A DNA stretch of 19,685 nt from UMGS172 sp045647525 (GCA_045647525.1 JAZRMK010000051.1:1-19685); one strand, 5' to 3'; counted from the first letter of the stretch, positions 1 to 8,946 are shown. A program made the numbers and translations. The notes: generated by a model from the letters alone, not told the origin.

Positions 1-585
1 TACACAATGGCAAAGCGTGGTCTTGTGCTTAACGCTATACACTTTGCTTCGCCACCATATACTAGCATCCGCGCAGAGCAAAAGGTGCGCGATTTACTTG
101 GTCGTGTGGCGCGTTATAGTGGTGTTATTAAACTTGCGATAGTTCCATTTACCGAAATTCAAGAAGAAATAGGCAAACATTGTCCGGAAGATTATTTTAC
201 TCTTGTAATGCGTCGTATGATGATGCGTATTGCATGTCGTGTGTCCGAAAATGATGGCTGTTTAGGCCTTGTCACAGGCGAAAGCTTGGGTCAGGTAGCA
301 AGCCAGACGTTGCCTGCAATTGCGGCAACTGACGAAGTATGCACTATGCCGGTGCTTCGTCCACTTATTGGTATGGACAAGGAAGAAATTATTGCGATTT
401 CTAAAAAAATAGATGCGTTTGATATTTCTATATTGCCTTATGAGGATTGTTGCACTGTGTTTACACCAAAGCACCCCAAGACAAGACCTGAAATCGCAAA
501 AGTTATTGAAGCTGAATCGGCTCTTGATATCGACGGTCTTATCGAACGTGCCATTGAAGGCAGAAGGTTTATGGTTATTGAATAA
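1..585 (+). CDS. thiI: tRNA 4-thiouridine sulfurtransferase ThiI, C-terminal part (5' end outside window)
   Basis: ThiI adenylates U8 of tRNA and transfers sulfur to it, and it also supplies sulfur for thiamine thiazole synthesis. The reading frame is open from the first base, and the ATG at 7 falls inside the conserved MAKRG segment of the PP-loop ATPase domain, so it is an internal Met and not the start. The visible ~194 residues match the second half of the catalytic domain: IHFASPPYTSIRAEQKV near the left edge, then VTGESLGQVASQT, RPLIGMDKEEII and PYEDCCTVFTPKHPKTRP. The protein ends soon after this domain, so it lacks the C-terminal rhodanese domain of enterobacterial ThiI, as is usual in Firmicutes. 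The THUMP and NFLD domains would lie to the left of the window. A sortase gene follows after 14 bp, so the two may be co-transcribed. Confidence 0.93.
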   Translation, partial: YTMAKRGLVLNAIHFASPPYTSIRAEQKVRDLLGRVARYSGVIKLAIVPFTEIQEEIGKHCPEDYFTLVMRRMMMRIACRVSENDGCLGLVTGESLGQVASQTLPAIAATDEVCTMPVLRPLIGMDKEEIIAISKKIDAFDISILPYEDCCTVFTPKHPKTRPEIAKVIEAESALDIDGLIERAIEGRRFMVIE

Positions 586-599
586 AGTTAGGAGTTATT

Positions 600-1877
600 A
601 TGAGCAACGAGAAAAAACAAAAAAAGAGTATTTTCCGTAAAAGTAAGAATCTATATGTCCCTGACCCCGAAATTATGGAATATATGAACGCTAAAAAGGA
701 AGCTCAAATAGCAGCAGATAACGCAGAAGCTGCAAATATAGCAGAAGCAGTTGAGGTTGAAAAAAGAGTTGATTCTTTTGAAGAAATTTCTGCCGTTGAA
801 TCTTTGGAATCGGCAGACGACATTATTGCTGCTATCGAAAGCATCGATGCCGAAAAAGCCGTTTCAGCAGAATCACAAATATTGGCAGAAACACTCGATG
901 ATGTTTCAGAGGACAGTAACATCCCTTTGGTTGAGAAAGAGCCTAAAAAGCGCAATAAGTTTATGGCATTTTTACATAAAATGATCATTCCTCACAAGAC
1001 CGACTCAAAAAAGCAGATAGCAATAAAATCGGTCTCTATTTTCCTTGTTGTTGCGATTATCGCATCTATTGTATATTTAAGTTTCTATTACATTCAATAT
1101 TACAGCGTTCAGGCCGATATTATGAGGTTACAGAACATCTATAATCTCAACCGCGACAGCACGCATAAGTATGCCGACGGTCAGTTTTCTAAATTCGATG
1201 CTTTAAAGGCAGAAAATGACGATATAGTCGGTTGGTTAAGCATTCCCGACACTGATATTGACAACCCCATATATCAGTCGTCAGATAATGTTTTCTATGC
1301 AACGCACGATATAAACAGGAACCCCAACCGTTACGGCACATTGTTCCTCGATTACCGTTGCAAGATCCATCCCTTAAAACTTTCAAACAATCAGATAGTA
1401 TACGGTCACAATATGCGTGAAGGTGCTATGCTCGGTACACTTGACGAATACCGCAAACTAAGTTTCTATAAAAAGTGTCCTACCATTCAGTTTGACACTC
1501 TTTATGAGCAAAAAACATACAAAATCTTCGCCGTTATGGTAGTAAGCAACGAGGCTGACAACACATTCGGTTACAGTTTCAGCCCCTACCGTGCTAATTT
1601 TGATTCGCGCGAAGAGTTTACAACCTGGATCAAGCATTGTCGTGAACGTAGCCTTTTTGATACCGATGTAGATGTTAATGAGTATGACCAGATACTAACT
1701 CTTTCTACTTGTTGCTATGACTTTGACGAGGCACGTCTTGTTATTATGGGAAGACTTGTTCGCGACGGTGAAGATAACACTGTTAACACTTCAAACGCCA
1801 AGGAAAACAGTGATGTTCTCTATCCTGGCGCGTGGTATGAAAAGAAAAAGAAACCTATCCCCAAAGTAAGCGGTTAA
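600..1877 (+). CDS. Class B sortase with long acidic cytoplasmic N-terminal extension
   Basis: This is a membrane-bound cysteine transpeptidase that cleaves a C-terminal sorting signal and attaches the protein to peptidoglycan or another pilin. The catalytic residues are visible: His270 in VYGHNMREG, Cys371 in LTLSTCC and Arg379 in DEARLVIMGR, all in class B style context. The protein has 425 residues, against roughly 240-300 for usual class B sortases. The excess is residues 1-140, a Lys-rich start followed by an Ala/Glu-rich segment likely to form helix or coiled coil. A single membrane span lies at about 142-168, with the catalytic domain outside. The start is set by the GGAG ahead of ATG 600. 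A related but catalytically altered sortase-like domain lies in the next gene, 25 bp downstream. The substrate is unknown; the PPTG-bearing pilin at 11.5-13.0 kb is one candidate. Confidence 0.93.
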   Translation: MSNEKKQKKSIFRKSKNLYVPDPEIMEYMNAKKEAQIAADNAEAANIAEAVEVEKRVDSFEEISAVESLESADDIIAAIESIDAEKAVSAESQILAETLDDVSEDSNIPLVEKEPKKRNKFMAFLHKMIIPHKTDSKKQIAIKSVSIFLVVAIIASIVYLSFYYIQYYSVQADIMRLQNIYNLNRDSTHKYADGQFSKFDALKAENDDIVGWLSIPDTDIDNPIYQSSDNVFYATHDINRNPNRYGTLFLDYRCKIHPLKLSNNQIVYGHNMREGAMLGTLDEYRKLSFYKKCPTIQFDTLYEQKTYKIFAVMVVSNEADNTFGYSFSPYRANFDSREEFTTWIKHCRERSLFDTDVDVNEYDQILTLSTCCYDFDEARLVIMGRLVRDGEDNTVNTSNAKENSDVLYPGAWYEKKKKPIPKVSG

Positions 1878-1902
1878 ACTACTTTTTTTCAAGGAGACAG
1901 AT

Positions 1903-4809
1903 ATGTCGAAGGATATTAAACTGGAAATTTTATATTATAAAAACAGTGCCGATGTATCGCTCGAATTCGGTCTCCACGGTGATTATCCGTTGCGATTACT
2001 CTCGGTAACCAACAACTCGATTAAAGAGTTTTTACACAACCTCAAAAGAGCTTTATCGCGAAGTGAAATAATTATTGTTGTCGGCGAGTTGGACGGTACG
2101 GACCGACTCACCCACTACCTTGCAAGATCTATCGGTCGCGACGTTGAACTGCATGACAATGGCGACCATGGCATTTTAGAGATGGGCACCGTCACTCTGC
2201 CTGACGAATCGATTCCTTTGGTCACCAAGGGTAAATACTGCGGTTATCTTATTGAAAGCGGTCCACAGGCAATCTTTGCGCTTAATAATGACCGTGCTTT
2301 GAGAAGTAAAATAATCGACGAAGTCATTGTCGGCTACATAACCGAACACCATAAAATTTACGGTCTGGGCATTTTACCTGTTGCATCGACCGAAAGTACT
2401 GACATTCGCGAAGTTGCCGTAGCCGTTGACTCTCCTATTACAGAGGAAAAACTTCCTATTGCTCCCCTCGAATTCACCGACATTTCTTCAAGTTCAGTCA
2501 ATTCCGAGGAAAGTACCAATGACTCAACCGTTGAAAATGAAAATACCGACAATGTTGATGAACTCGGTATAACTGTTGATTCAGGAATCACAGCCAATTT
2601 AGACGAACAGGAAGTATTCTTAACTGAAAACAATACAGTTAGCAACGAAACGCAAGATGCATCTTTAAATGCAGTTGAAATCGACACAACAAACGATATC
2701 AATGTTTCAATCCCTGTTTCTGCTCCTATTCTTGCAGAACCTATTGCTCCCATTGCACCAAGTTTTTCGCGCGAAGCCAAAAAGCTAACCTTCCAGACAT
2801 GCGAAACCACTAAAATTAAAACGGTACGGACAGGCAACACATATCCTCAAACTAAAATAATAAGACTTATATGTATTGTTTTGTCTTTACTTGTATTACT
2901 TTCGAGTATTGCATTCGTAATCTTAAAGAAAAAAAATATTATCCCGGACAATGCATCATATTACAGTTCATTAGCTGCAAAATTCTATAATTTAAAGGAC
3001 AAGCCAAGCGAAGCCTTTCGCGCAGTAAAGGCAGAAAATCAGGCGTTCTTCACATGGTTAAGGTTTGATTCAGCTAATGTTGACCACCCTGTTTTAAGTG
3101 TATCAAACGACTCTGATGGCAAAAAATATCTTACAAAACTGCCTAACGGTCGTTCCTACTCATCCGGTTCACTTTACAGCACTTCAAAATCTCTACCAAC
3201 CGCTTCTGAACAAAACATTGTTATATTTGGCAATGCAAAGGACGACGGTATTTTTGAAAAATTCAACTTTATAACCTCCAACGCCAAAGATTTTAAAGAT
3301 TATATTATCCAGACAGCCGATAACCGCTACCAAGAAAACTGGCGTATTGTTTCGGTGTTCACTGAATCGAAAGCCAACAGTTTCGATTACACTAAAACAG
3401 ATTTTGCTGATATAAACAAATACGTTGAATACCTTGACACATTAAAAGAGCTTTCTTTCTTTAATACTAAACGTGAATTTATCGGCGTTGAGGTATTGTT
3501 GATTCTTGTTGGTGTTGACGGTGATGAAAAGCATGTTATTGTAGCAATGCTTGATTCTGTAAATATTTACAGCGATTTTCAACAGAGCGCTGCTGTTGTA
3601 CCGGACGGATTGTCATCCACCCCGCAATATGACAGCGATGCGGATGTTAAATTTGAAAACAACATTTACTCTGATGACCACGATGGTACCGACACCCCTG
3701 TAATCACCCTTCCGTCTGTCGACACAGTAAAACCAGATAACGATTCCGACACTTCGAGCAAAACTTCCTCTACTGTGAGTTCCAATCCTCAGTCGTCGAG
3801 CACAACATCGTCAAAGGTTTCATCAACAATTTTATCATCCAATTCATCAAAGGTCTCTTCGACCGTGTCATCGAAGGTCTCATCAACTGTATCGTCCAAA
3901 CCTTCATCTATTTCTTCGAAGGTATCCTCATCATCTTCGAAGGTTTCATCATCGAAGATCTCTTCGTCCAATTCTGACAACAATAAACCTCAGATCGATC
4001 CTATTTACACTTGGGACCTTGATTTCACAATTACTGACAGTGCAACCGGCATTAAATACACTACCGACGCAGTAACTATGGTTGCTATGATCATCGAGGA
4101 CGAAATGAGTCCCACTATCGATCCTCCCGAAGCGCTTATTGCACAGGCAATCGTCAAATACAACTGGTTGCTCAACAACAACGGCGGTAAAAATGCCCTT
4201 GATCCTAACCCTACAAAGCAGGCAATAAAATATGCAAATGAAGCCAAAGGCTCGCTTATAACCTACAAAGGAACTGTTGCCAAAACATATTGCTTTGCCT
4301 ATTCCGCAGGCAAAACCGCCAATTATCAGGATATATGGGGCGGCGGACCCTATGCATACCTTGTCAGCGTGGACTGTGCGGTAGACGAAAAATTGAGCAA
4401 TTTTGCTACAACTACGACATATTCTTCTGAAACAATGCGTAAAGTTATTAAGAATGTTTGCGACATTGATGTAAGCGGAATGAATAAATCAGAGTGGTTA
4501 GTGCCGACCCAGTATGATTCTAACAATCTTTACTGTACAAAAATCAAAATCGGCGGCGAAGAATTTAAAGGTACATATCTGCGCAACAACCTTTTGACCA
4601 AAGCTAACACCGGTGTTAGCACAATTCGTTCGTCAGCTTACACCATTTCTTACGACGAAAAAACTGATACATTTTCTGTCACATGCAAAGGATACGGTCA
4701 CGGTGTCGGTTTAAGCCAAGCCGGTGCAAAAGCTTATGCAAAAATGGGCTGGACACACGAACAAATCATCGCCCACTTCTTCCCCGGTACTACATTAGTA
4801 AAACATTAA
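1903..4809 (+). CDS. Multidomain membrane protein: CinA/MoCF-like N-terminus, TM, inactive sortase-like domain, Ser-rich linker, SpoIID/LytB domain
   Basis: This 968-residue protein probably remodels peptidoglycan outside the membrane. Residues 50-150 (IIIVVGELDGTDRLTHYLAR onward) resemble the MoCF/CinA fold, whose signature is GGLGPT-DD-T, but in degenerate form. Residues 160-300 are an acidic, Ser/Thr-rich linker. One membrane span lies at about 319-341. Residues 365-552 align with the class B sortase encoded just upstream, but the catalytic His is replaced (FGNAKDDG), the TLSTC Cys is replaced (LLILVG, Gly537) and the Arg position is His544 or close to it. Residues 615-690 are a Ser/Lys/Val spacer. 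Residues 705-968 form a SpoIID/LytB domain, with Glu734 in IEDEM, the PPEALIAQAI helix and the terminal YGHGVGLSQAGAKAYA motif. In sporulation SpoIID acts as a lytic transglycosylase on denuded glycan. The start has a clear AAGGAGA site. The SpoIID call is firm, the sortase-like call good and the CinA-like call tentative. Confidence 0.85.
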   Translation: MSKDIKLEILYYKNSADVSLEFGLHGDYPLRLLSVTNNSIKEFLHNLKRALSRSEIIIVVGELDGTDRLTHYLARSIGRDVELHDNGDHGILEMGTVTLPDESIPLVTKGKYCGYLIESGPQAIFALNNDRALRSKIIDEVIVGYITEHHKIYGLGILPVASTESTDIREVAVAVDSPITEEKLPIAPLEFTDISSSSVNSEESTNDSTVENENTDNVDELGITVDSGITANLDEQEVFLTENNTVSNETQDASLNAVEIDTTNDINVSIPVSAPILAEPIAPIAPSFSREAKKLTFQTCETTKIKTVRTGNTYPQTKIIRLICIVLSLLVLLSSIAFVILKKKNIIPDNASYYSSLAAKFYNLKDKPSEAFRAVKAENQAFFTWLRFDSANVDHPVLSVSNDSDGKKYLTKLPNGRSYSSGSLYSTSKSLPTASEQNIVIFGNAKDDGIFEKFNFITSNAKDFKDYIIQTADNRYQENWRIVSVFTESKANSFDYTKTDFADINKYVEYLDTLKELSFFNTKREFIGVEVLLILVGVDGDEKHVIVAMLDSVNIYSDFQQSAAVVPDGLSSTPQYDSDADVKFENNIYSDDHDGTDTPVITLPSVDTVKPDNDSDTSSKTSSTVSSNPQSSSTTSSKVSSTILSSNSSKVSSTVSSKVSSTVSSKPSSISSKVSSSSSKVSSSKISSSNSDNNKPQIDPIYTWDLDFTITDSATGIKYTTDAVTMVAMIIEDEMSPTIDPPEALIAQAIVKYNWLLNNNGGKNALDPNPTKQAIKYANEAKGSLITYKGTVAKTYCFAYSAGKTANYQDIWGGGPYAYLVSVDCAVDEKLSNFATTTTYSSETMRKVIKNVCDIDVSGMNKSEWLVPTQYDSNNLYCTKIKIGGEEFKGTYLRNNLLTKANTGVSTIRSSAYTISYDEKTDTFSVTCKGYGHGVGLSQAGAKAYAKMGWTHEQIIAHFFPGTTLVKH
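3745..3972 (+). repeat. Low-complexity Ser/Val/Lys repeat coding region (wall-spanning linker)
   Basis: Within the SpoIID-type gene, residues 615-690 are built from short units such as SSKVSSTVSS, encoded by recurring tcatcgaaggtctcatc-like stretches. Such spacers usually carry a catalytic domain through the cell wall. Near-identical DNA units make copy-number change by slippage plausible. An antisense open frame here is only a shadow of the repeat. Confidence 0.8.
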
Positions 4810-4821
4810 GAGGTAAATGTT

Positions 4822-5328
4822 ATGGTAGAATCTTTTATTGAAATTTTAAAAGGTATTCCTCCTGAAATTATTATATTTATAATTTCATTAACGCCTATCC
4901 TCGAACTAAGAGGAGGTCTTGTTGCCGCGGCAATTTTGGGTATTGAATGGTACATAGCATTTCCCATTTGCGTCATCGGCAACATATTACCTATTCCGTT
5001 TATTCTTCTGTTTATTAAGCACATTTTCAGGTTCCTTAGAAACGTTCCTGGTTTCAGAACAATTATTCCTAAACTTGAAAAAAAGGCCGGCGAAAAAGGA
5101 AGCCTTATAAACCGAGGACGATTTATTGGTCTTTTCTCGTTTGTTGCTATTCCTTTACCTGGCACGGGAGCATGGATGGGCGCATTAGCAGCAAATCTCT
5201 TGGATATCAGAATAAAGCGTTCCTTCCCGCTTATTTTCTTAGGCATTATTACAGCAGGCATTATAATGTTATTGATTGCATACGCCTTGCCTGACCTTTG
5301 TGCAAGCTTGTTTGGATTTAACTTCTGA
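4822..5328 (+). CDS. COG2426 family small integral membrane protein (putative small multidrug export protein)
   Basis: This 168-residue hydrophobic protein belongs to the family annotated as 'putative small multi-drug export'; its real function is not established. Recognisable family features are the TPILELRGGLVAA segment near the N-terminus, the ICVIGNILPIPFILLF span, a cytoplasmic basic loop (KLEKKAGEKGSL), and the paired FVAIPLPGTGAWMGALAA segment that precedes the last spans. About four to five membrane segments are expected. The start is fixed by AGAGG eight bases before ATG 4822. It lies 12 bp after the SpoIID-type gene and is the last gene of this rightward group, ending before a strong terminator. 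Confidence 0.85.
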   Translation: MVESFIEILKGIPPEIIIFIISLTPILELRGGLVAAAILGIEWYIAFPICVIGNILPIPFILLFIKHIFRFLRNVPGFRTIIPKLEKKAGEKGSLINRGRFIGLFSFVAIPLPGTGAWMGALAANLLDIRIKRSFPLIFLGIITAGIIMLLIAYALPDLCASLFGFNF

Positions 5329-5340
5329 AATAAGTAAAAC

Positions 5341-5376
5341 AAAAATCCCACCGATTTTATAATCGGTGGGATTTTT
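5341..5376. terminator. Bidirectional rho-independent terminator
   Basis: A perfect 16-bp inverted repeat (AAAAATCCCACCGATT, loop TTAT) is flanked by A-tract and T-tract. It can terminate both the rightward COG2426 gene and the leftward dehydratase gene that converge here. Confidence 0.93.
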
Positions 5377-5387
5377 AATTCATTTGT

Positions 5388-7283
5388 TTACTTTACCATC
5401 TGCATTTCTTTTGAATCAGCAGCAGAACTGTTAACAATTTCAGCGCTTTTAAATGTCGGAACAACCTGCATCAAAGTGGATTTAATGCTTTCATTATCGG
5501 ACTGCAAGACCTGATGTAATGCATTAAGTTTTTCATCAATAACTTCACGCGACAACGGTTCATCTCGCTCAACAAATATAAGATTATTTTTTGTACGAAC
5601 GAGATTGTCCCCTTTTATAAGCAACTCCTCGTAGAGCTTTTCACCCGGTCTTAAACCGGTTTCAATAATATTTATATCGCGGTACGGAACAAAACCTGCA
5701 AGTTTTATCATATTGATAGCAAGGTCGATGATTTTTACGGGATTACCCATATCAAGAATAAAGAGTTCTCCCTTCTTAGCCATTGAGCCTGCCTGCATAA
5801 CCAACTGAGAAGCCTCAGGAATGGTCATAAAATAGCGAATGATTCTACGGTCGGTAATGGTCACTGGACCGCCTGCTTCGATCTGACGTCTGAACAGAGG
5901 GATAACAGAACCGTTAGAACCCAAAACGTGACCAAATCTAACCGCTGCAAACTCTGTTGGAGCAGAATCCCTGCGGCTTTGAACTATCATGTCGCACAGA
6001 CGTTTGGTTGCACCCATAACATTGGTGGGATTAACCGCCTTATCGGTAGAAATCATAATAAATTTCTTGACACCGTGCTTTTCAGCAGCATTCACGGTAT
6101 TGAATGTACCAAAAACATTGTTTTTTATTGCTTCAGAACAGGAATTTTCCATAAGCGGAACGTGCTTATGAGCAGCTGCGTGGAAAACAACATCGGGCTT
6201 GTACTTCGCAAAAACATTGTCAAGACGCCAAGCATCACGAACCGAGCCTATTTCAACCGCAAGATTAAGCTTATCACCATAATTTTGCTTTAATTCCTGC
6301 TGAATGTCGTATGCGTTATTTTCATAGATATCAAAAATGATCAACTGTTCAAGGTCTGCCCTTGCTAACTGACGGCATATTTCACTTCCGATAGAGCCAC
6401 CGCCACCTGTAACAAGTACCACCTTACCCTTGTAGTAATCAAAGGTGTCACTATCATTTATCTGCAAAGAATCTCTGAACAGCAAATCCTCTATTTTGAG
6501 CTCACGAAGGCTTCTTTGTGATGTGACGCTACCTGTATTACCGTTTATTGCAAAGTCATACAGCTTAATTTTGCAGCCAGTGTTGGAGTAGAAATCATAA
6601 AGCACATGAGCCTCACTTGAAGAAAGTTTCGGAAGTGCAATAAAAATTTCCTTAACCGCAAAATCCTTCAACTGTCTGAAAACAGAGTCATCCTCACTGA
6701 TAACCTTAATGCCGGAAATATATCCGCCAACCTTATATTTATCCTTATCAATAAAGCACATAGGCTTGTAATGAGAATTAGAGTTATGTAATAATTCCTC
6801 AACAAGCAGCGAACCGGTCTGTCCTGCACCGACAATAGCAACCGGTATCTGATAACTCTCACCGGACGCAGAATTTTTAATACTCATATATCTTTGATAT
6901 ACAAAACGTGAAACCAAAGTGAGCAAAGTGAAAAGTGTAATATTAAGAATTGTGCACCAAACCGACATATACATATAGTCACGCAGGAAAAGACGCACGA
7001 TAACGGTCGCAACGCAGTATGAAACAAAGTCTGCGCCAACTACTGTTAAATATGCTCTTGTATTAGCATATCGCCAAACATTAGAGTAAACTTTTGCAAT
7101 AAGTCGTGCACCGAAAATAAAGGTGTAATATAAGATAAAGTTTCTAGCAAAAAACCAAATCTCAGCAATATCATCATCAGTAACCGCAACCACAGAGATG
7201 CTGGACACAAAATATGTAAAAAGGTATGAAGCTGCTAAAAACATGGAATCAACAAGGAACAACGCTAGTTTTCGTAAATTCAT
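5388..7283 (-). CDS. Membrane-anchored nucleotide-sugar 4,6-dehydratase/epimerase (CapD/FlaA1/WbpM type)
   Basis: This is a polysaccharide-biosynthesis enzyme of the short-chain dehydrogenase superfamily. It probably acts as an inverting or retaining 4,6-dehydratase on UDP-GlcNAc-type substrates for capsule or glycoprotein sugars. The 631 residues are laid out as in the long WbpM class: four membrane spans in residues 5-130, a first Rossmann-like domain with GAGQTG (152-157), and the catalytic Rossmann domain with TGGGGSIG (292-299). The active site carries the S-M-K arrangement (Ser412, Met423, Lys427 in the ISTDKAVNPTNVMGATK region) in place of the SYK triad. GGAGG lies eight bases before ATG 7283. 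The gene is monocistronic in this window, with its own near-consensus promoter and a shared terminator. Exact substrate and product cannot be read from the sequence. Confidence 0.92.
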   Translation of the reverse strand: MNLRKLALFLVDSMFLAASYLFTYFVSSISVVAVTDDDIAEIWFFARNFILYYTFIFGARLIAKVYSNVWRYANTRAYLTVVGADFVSYCVATVIVRLFLRDYMYMSVWCTILNITLFTLLTLVSRFVYQRYMSIKNSASGESYQIPVAIVGAGQTGSLLVEELLHNSNSHYKPMCFIDKDKYKVGGYISGIKVISEDDSVFRQLKDFAVKEIFIALPKLSSSEAHVLYDFYSNTGCKIKLYDFAINGNTGSVTSQRSLRELKIEDLLFRDSLQINDSDTFDYYKGKVVLVTGGGGSIGSEICRQLARADLEQLIIFDIYENNAYDIQQELKQNYGDKLNLAVEIGSVRDAWRLDNVFAKYKPDVVFHAAAHKHVPLMENSCSEAIKNNVFGTFNTVNAAEKHGVKKFIMISTDKAVNPTNVMGATKRLCDMIVQSRRDSAPTEFAAVRFGHVLGSNGSVIPLFRRQIEAGGPVTITDRRIIRYFMTIPEASQLVMQAGSMAKKGELFILDMGNPVKIIDLAINMIKLAGFVPYRDINIIETGLRPGEKLYEELLIKGDNLVRTKNNLIFVERDEPLSREVIDEKLNALHQVLQSDNESIKSTLMQVVPTFKSAEIVNSSAADSKEMQMVK

Positions 7284-7306
7284 ACACTAATCCTCCATTC
7301 TATAGA

Positions 7307-7335
7307 ATTATACCATTTTAAAGTATTAGTGTCAA
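7307..7335 (-). promoter_or_regulatory. Sigma-A promoter for the CapD-like gene
   Basis: On the minus strand TTGACA (7330-7335) and TATAAT (7307-7312) are separated by exactly 17 bases. Both hexamers match consensus. The site lies just upstream of the ribosome binding site of the dehydratase gene, implying strong constitutive transcription with a short leader. Confidence 0.88.
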
Positions 7336-7562
7336 ACAAATAGCCAACTAAATGTTGCATAAAAAAGTTTACACAGTTCTGTTGAAAAGCAATAAAGTGA
7401 ACACTTAAATCAAGATTTTTTTATGCAAAGAGCATAATTCGACAATAAGCGGAAGTCACTCATCGAAAATTGCAAAAGTTTAGAATTGTAAAAATAATTG
7501 TGGAAAATTTTATAACTATGCAGTATAATAAATTTGATATATTCAAAATAGGAGTGATTTCA

Positions 7563-8921
7563 TTGAATATTATTATTGCAGGTTGCGGTAATATCGGCAA
7601 AACTGTTCTGCAAAGCCTTGTTACCGAAGGTCACAATATAACCGTAATCGACAAAGATCCAAAAATCATCGAGGACGTAACAACGACCTATGACACAATG
7701 GGTGTTGTGGGCAACGGTGCTGACAGCGACTCTTTGGAAGAAGCTGATATAGCATCGTGCGACCTTTTTATGTCTATTACCGGTTCTGATGAATTCAATA
7801 TGCTTAGTTGCTATCTTGCCAAACGTCTTGGCGCAGCACATACTATTGCCCGTATCAGAGACCCTGAATATAACGACCAAAGTCTTTATTTTCTGCGCAA
7901 CGAGCTGGAACTTGATTCGTCGATCAACCCCGAACTGCATACAGCTATCGAACTTTTTAACATCTTAAAATTGCCCGGTGCAATCAATATCGAAACTTTT
8001 TCAAACCGTAGATTTGAAATGGTTGAAATAGCTGTTAAAGACGACTCCCCTCTTTGTAACATTTCGCTTATTGAACTTCGTAAAAAACACACTGAGAGTT
8101 TTCTTATTTGTGCTGTTCAACGTGGTGACGAGGTCATCATTCCGGGTGGTAATTTTATCTTAAAAAGCGGTGACAGAGTAAGATTTACTGCTTCACCATT
8201 CATTATTCAAAAACTATTAAAACACTTCGGAGTCTTAACAAAACAAGCAAAAAGTGTTATGATTTTAGGTGCAAATCAGACATCATATTATCTTTCCAAA
8301 ATGCTTATTAACAGTGACTATAATGTTAAGGTCATTGACGCTGACCGCGAAAAATGTCTTTGGTTCAGTGAGAATTTACCTAAGGCAGTTGTAATCAATG
8401 GTTCGAGTGATAACCAAGACCTATTAGTTGAAGAAGGCATTAACTCTACTGACTGTTTTGTATCACTAACTGATTCAGATGAGGAAAACATACTTTTCTC
8501 CTTCTTTGCCATGTCCAAAGCTGTGCCCAAAATCATTGCTAAGGTAAATCGTCCGGAACTTGCAATTATGGCTGAAAAATTAGGTCTTGAATGTACCGTT
8601 TCTCCCAAGAAAATAATTTCGGATATTTTAACAAGATATGCTCGTGCTTTGGAAAATTCCAAAGGCAGTAATGTTGAAAAAATGTATAAAATCGTTGACG
8701 GAAAAGCTGAGGCATTGGAATTCAACGTCCGTTCCGACTTTGAAGCAACTGACACACCTATTAAAACACTTAAAATCAAGAAAAACATACTTATTGCAGG
8801 TATCATTCGAGGAAGACAAACCATCATTCCTTCAGGTGATGACTGTATTATGAAAAACGATAAGGTCATCATTGTTGCCAATGGCATTAAGTTAAATAAT
8901 CTGTCAGATATTTTAGCGTAA
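7563..8921 (+). CDS. trkA: Trk potassium uptake system regulatory subunit TrkA
   Basis: This is the cytosolic gating subunit that binds nucleotides and controls the TrkH channel. A TTG start at 7563 is preferred because AGGAG (7550-7554) sits eight bases upstream and the protein then opens with NIIIAGCGNIG, the canonical first strand and G-x-G-x-x-G loop. The upstream in-frame ATG at 7470 would add 31 untypical residues. From the TTG the protein has 452 residues, matching the two-repeat TrkA class: an RCK_N/RCK_C pair, then a second pair beginning at VMILGANQTSYYLSKM. The second loop lacks the full glycine motif, so the first half is the likelier NAD-binding site. It is followed after 25 bp by trkH. 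The 5' region (7336-7562) shows no riboswitch that I recognise; TATAAT at 7523-7528 is a possible -10 without a convincing -35. Confidence 0.94.
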   Translation: MNIIIAGCGNIGKTVLQSLVTEGHNITVIDKDPKIIEDVTTTYDTMGVVGNGADSDSLEEADIASCDLFMSITGSDEFNMLSCYLAKRLGAAHTIARIRDPEYNDQSLYFLRNELELDSSINPELHTAIELFNILKLPGAINIETFSNRRFEMVEIAVKDDSPLCNISLIELRKKHTESFLICAVQRGDEVIIPGGNFILKSGDRVRFTASPFIIQKLLKHFGVLTKQAKSVMILGANQTSYYLSKMLINSDYNVKVIDADREKCLWFSENLPKAVVINGSSDNQDLLVEEGINSTDCFVSLTDSDEENILFSFFAMSKAVPKIIAKVNRPELAIMAEKLGLECTVSPKKIISDILTRYARALENSKGSNVEKMYKIVDGKAEALEFNVRSDFEATDTPIKTLKIKKNILIAGIIRGRQTIIPSGDDCIMKNDKVIIVANGIKLNNLSDILA

Positions 8922-8946
8922 TTAGGTTTAAACGGAGAATAAGTTT

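Noticed and set aside
2358..2840. 160-codon antisense frame in the SpoIID-type gene
   Set aside because: Composition reflects the Ser/Thr/Glu-rich linker on the other strand; no start signals.
3745..3972. CRISPR-like or tandem DNA repeat
   Set aside because: Units are short, imperfect and in frame with a Ser-rich linker; no spacer structure.
4806..5351. 181-codon open frame antisense to the COG2426 gene
   Set aside because: It mirrors a clear membrane-protein family member, has no ribosome site or recognisable domain, and crosses the terminator.
5928..6293. 121-codon plus-strand frame inside the CapD-like gene
   Set aside because: Lies over the conserved catalytic region of the real gene; no family resemblance.
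7384..7410. AAGTGAACACTT and similar CACTTAAGTG motifs (also near 15312 and 18977) as a shared operator
   Set aside because: Short, variable in spacing and in AT-rich DNA; no consistent placement relative to promoters.
7470..7562. Upstream ATG for TrkA
   Set aside because: Would add 31 residues before the canonical first beta strand; the AGGAG-spaced TTG at 7563 fits better.
8318..8887. 189-codon open frame antisense to trkA
   Set aside because: Shadow of a conserved TrkA coding region; no independent signals.
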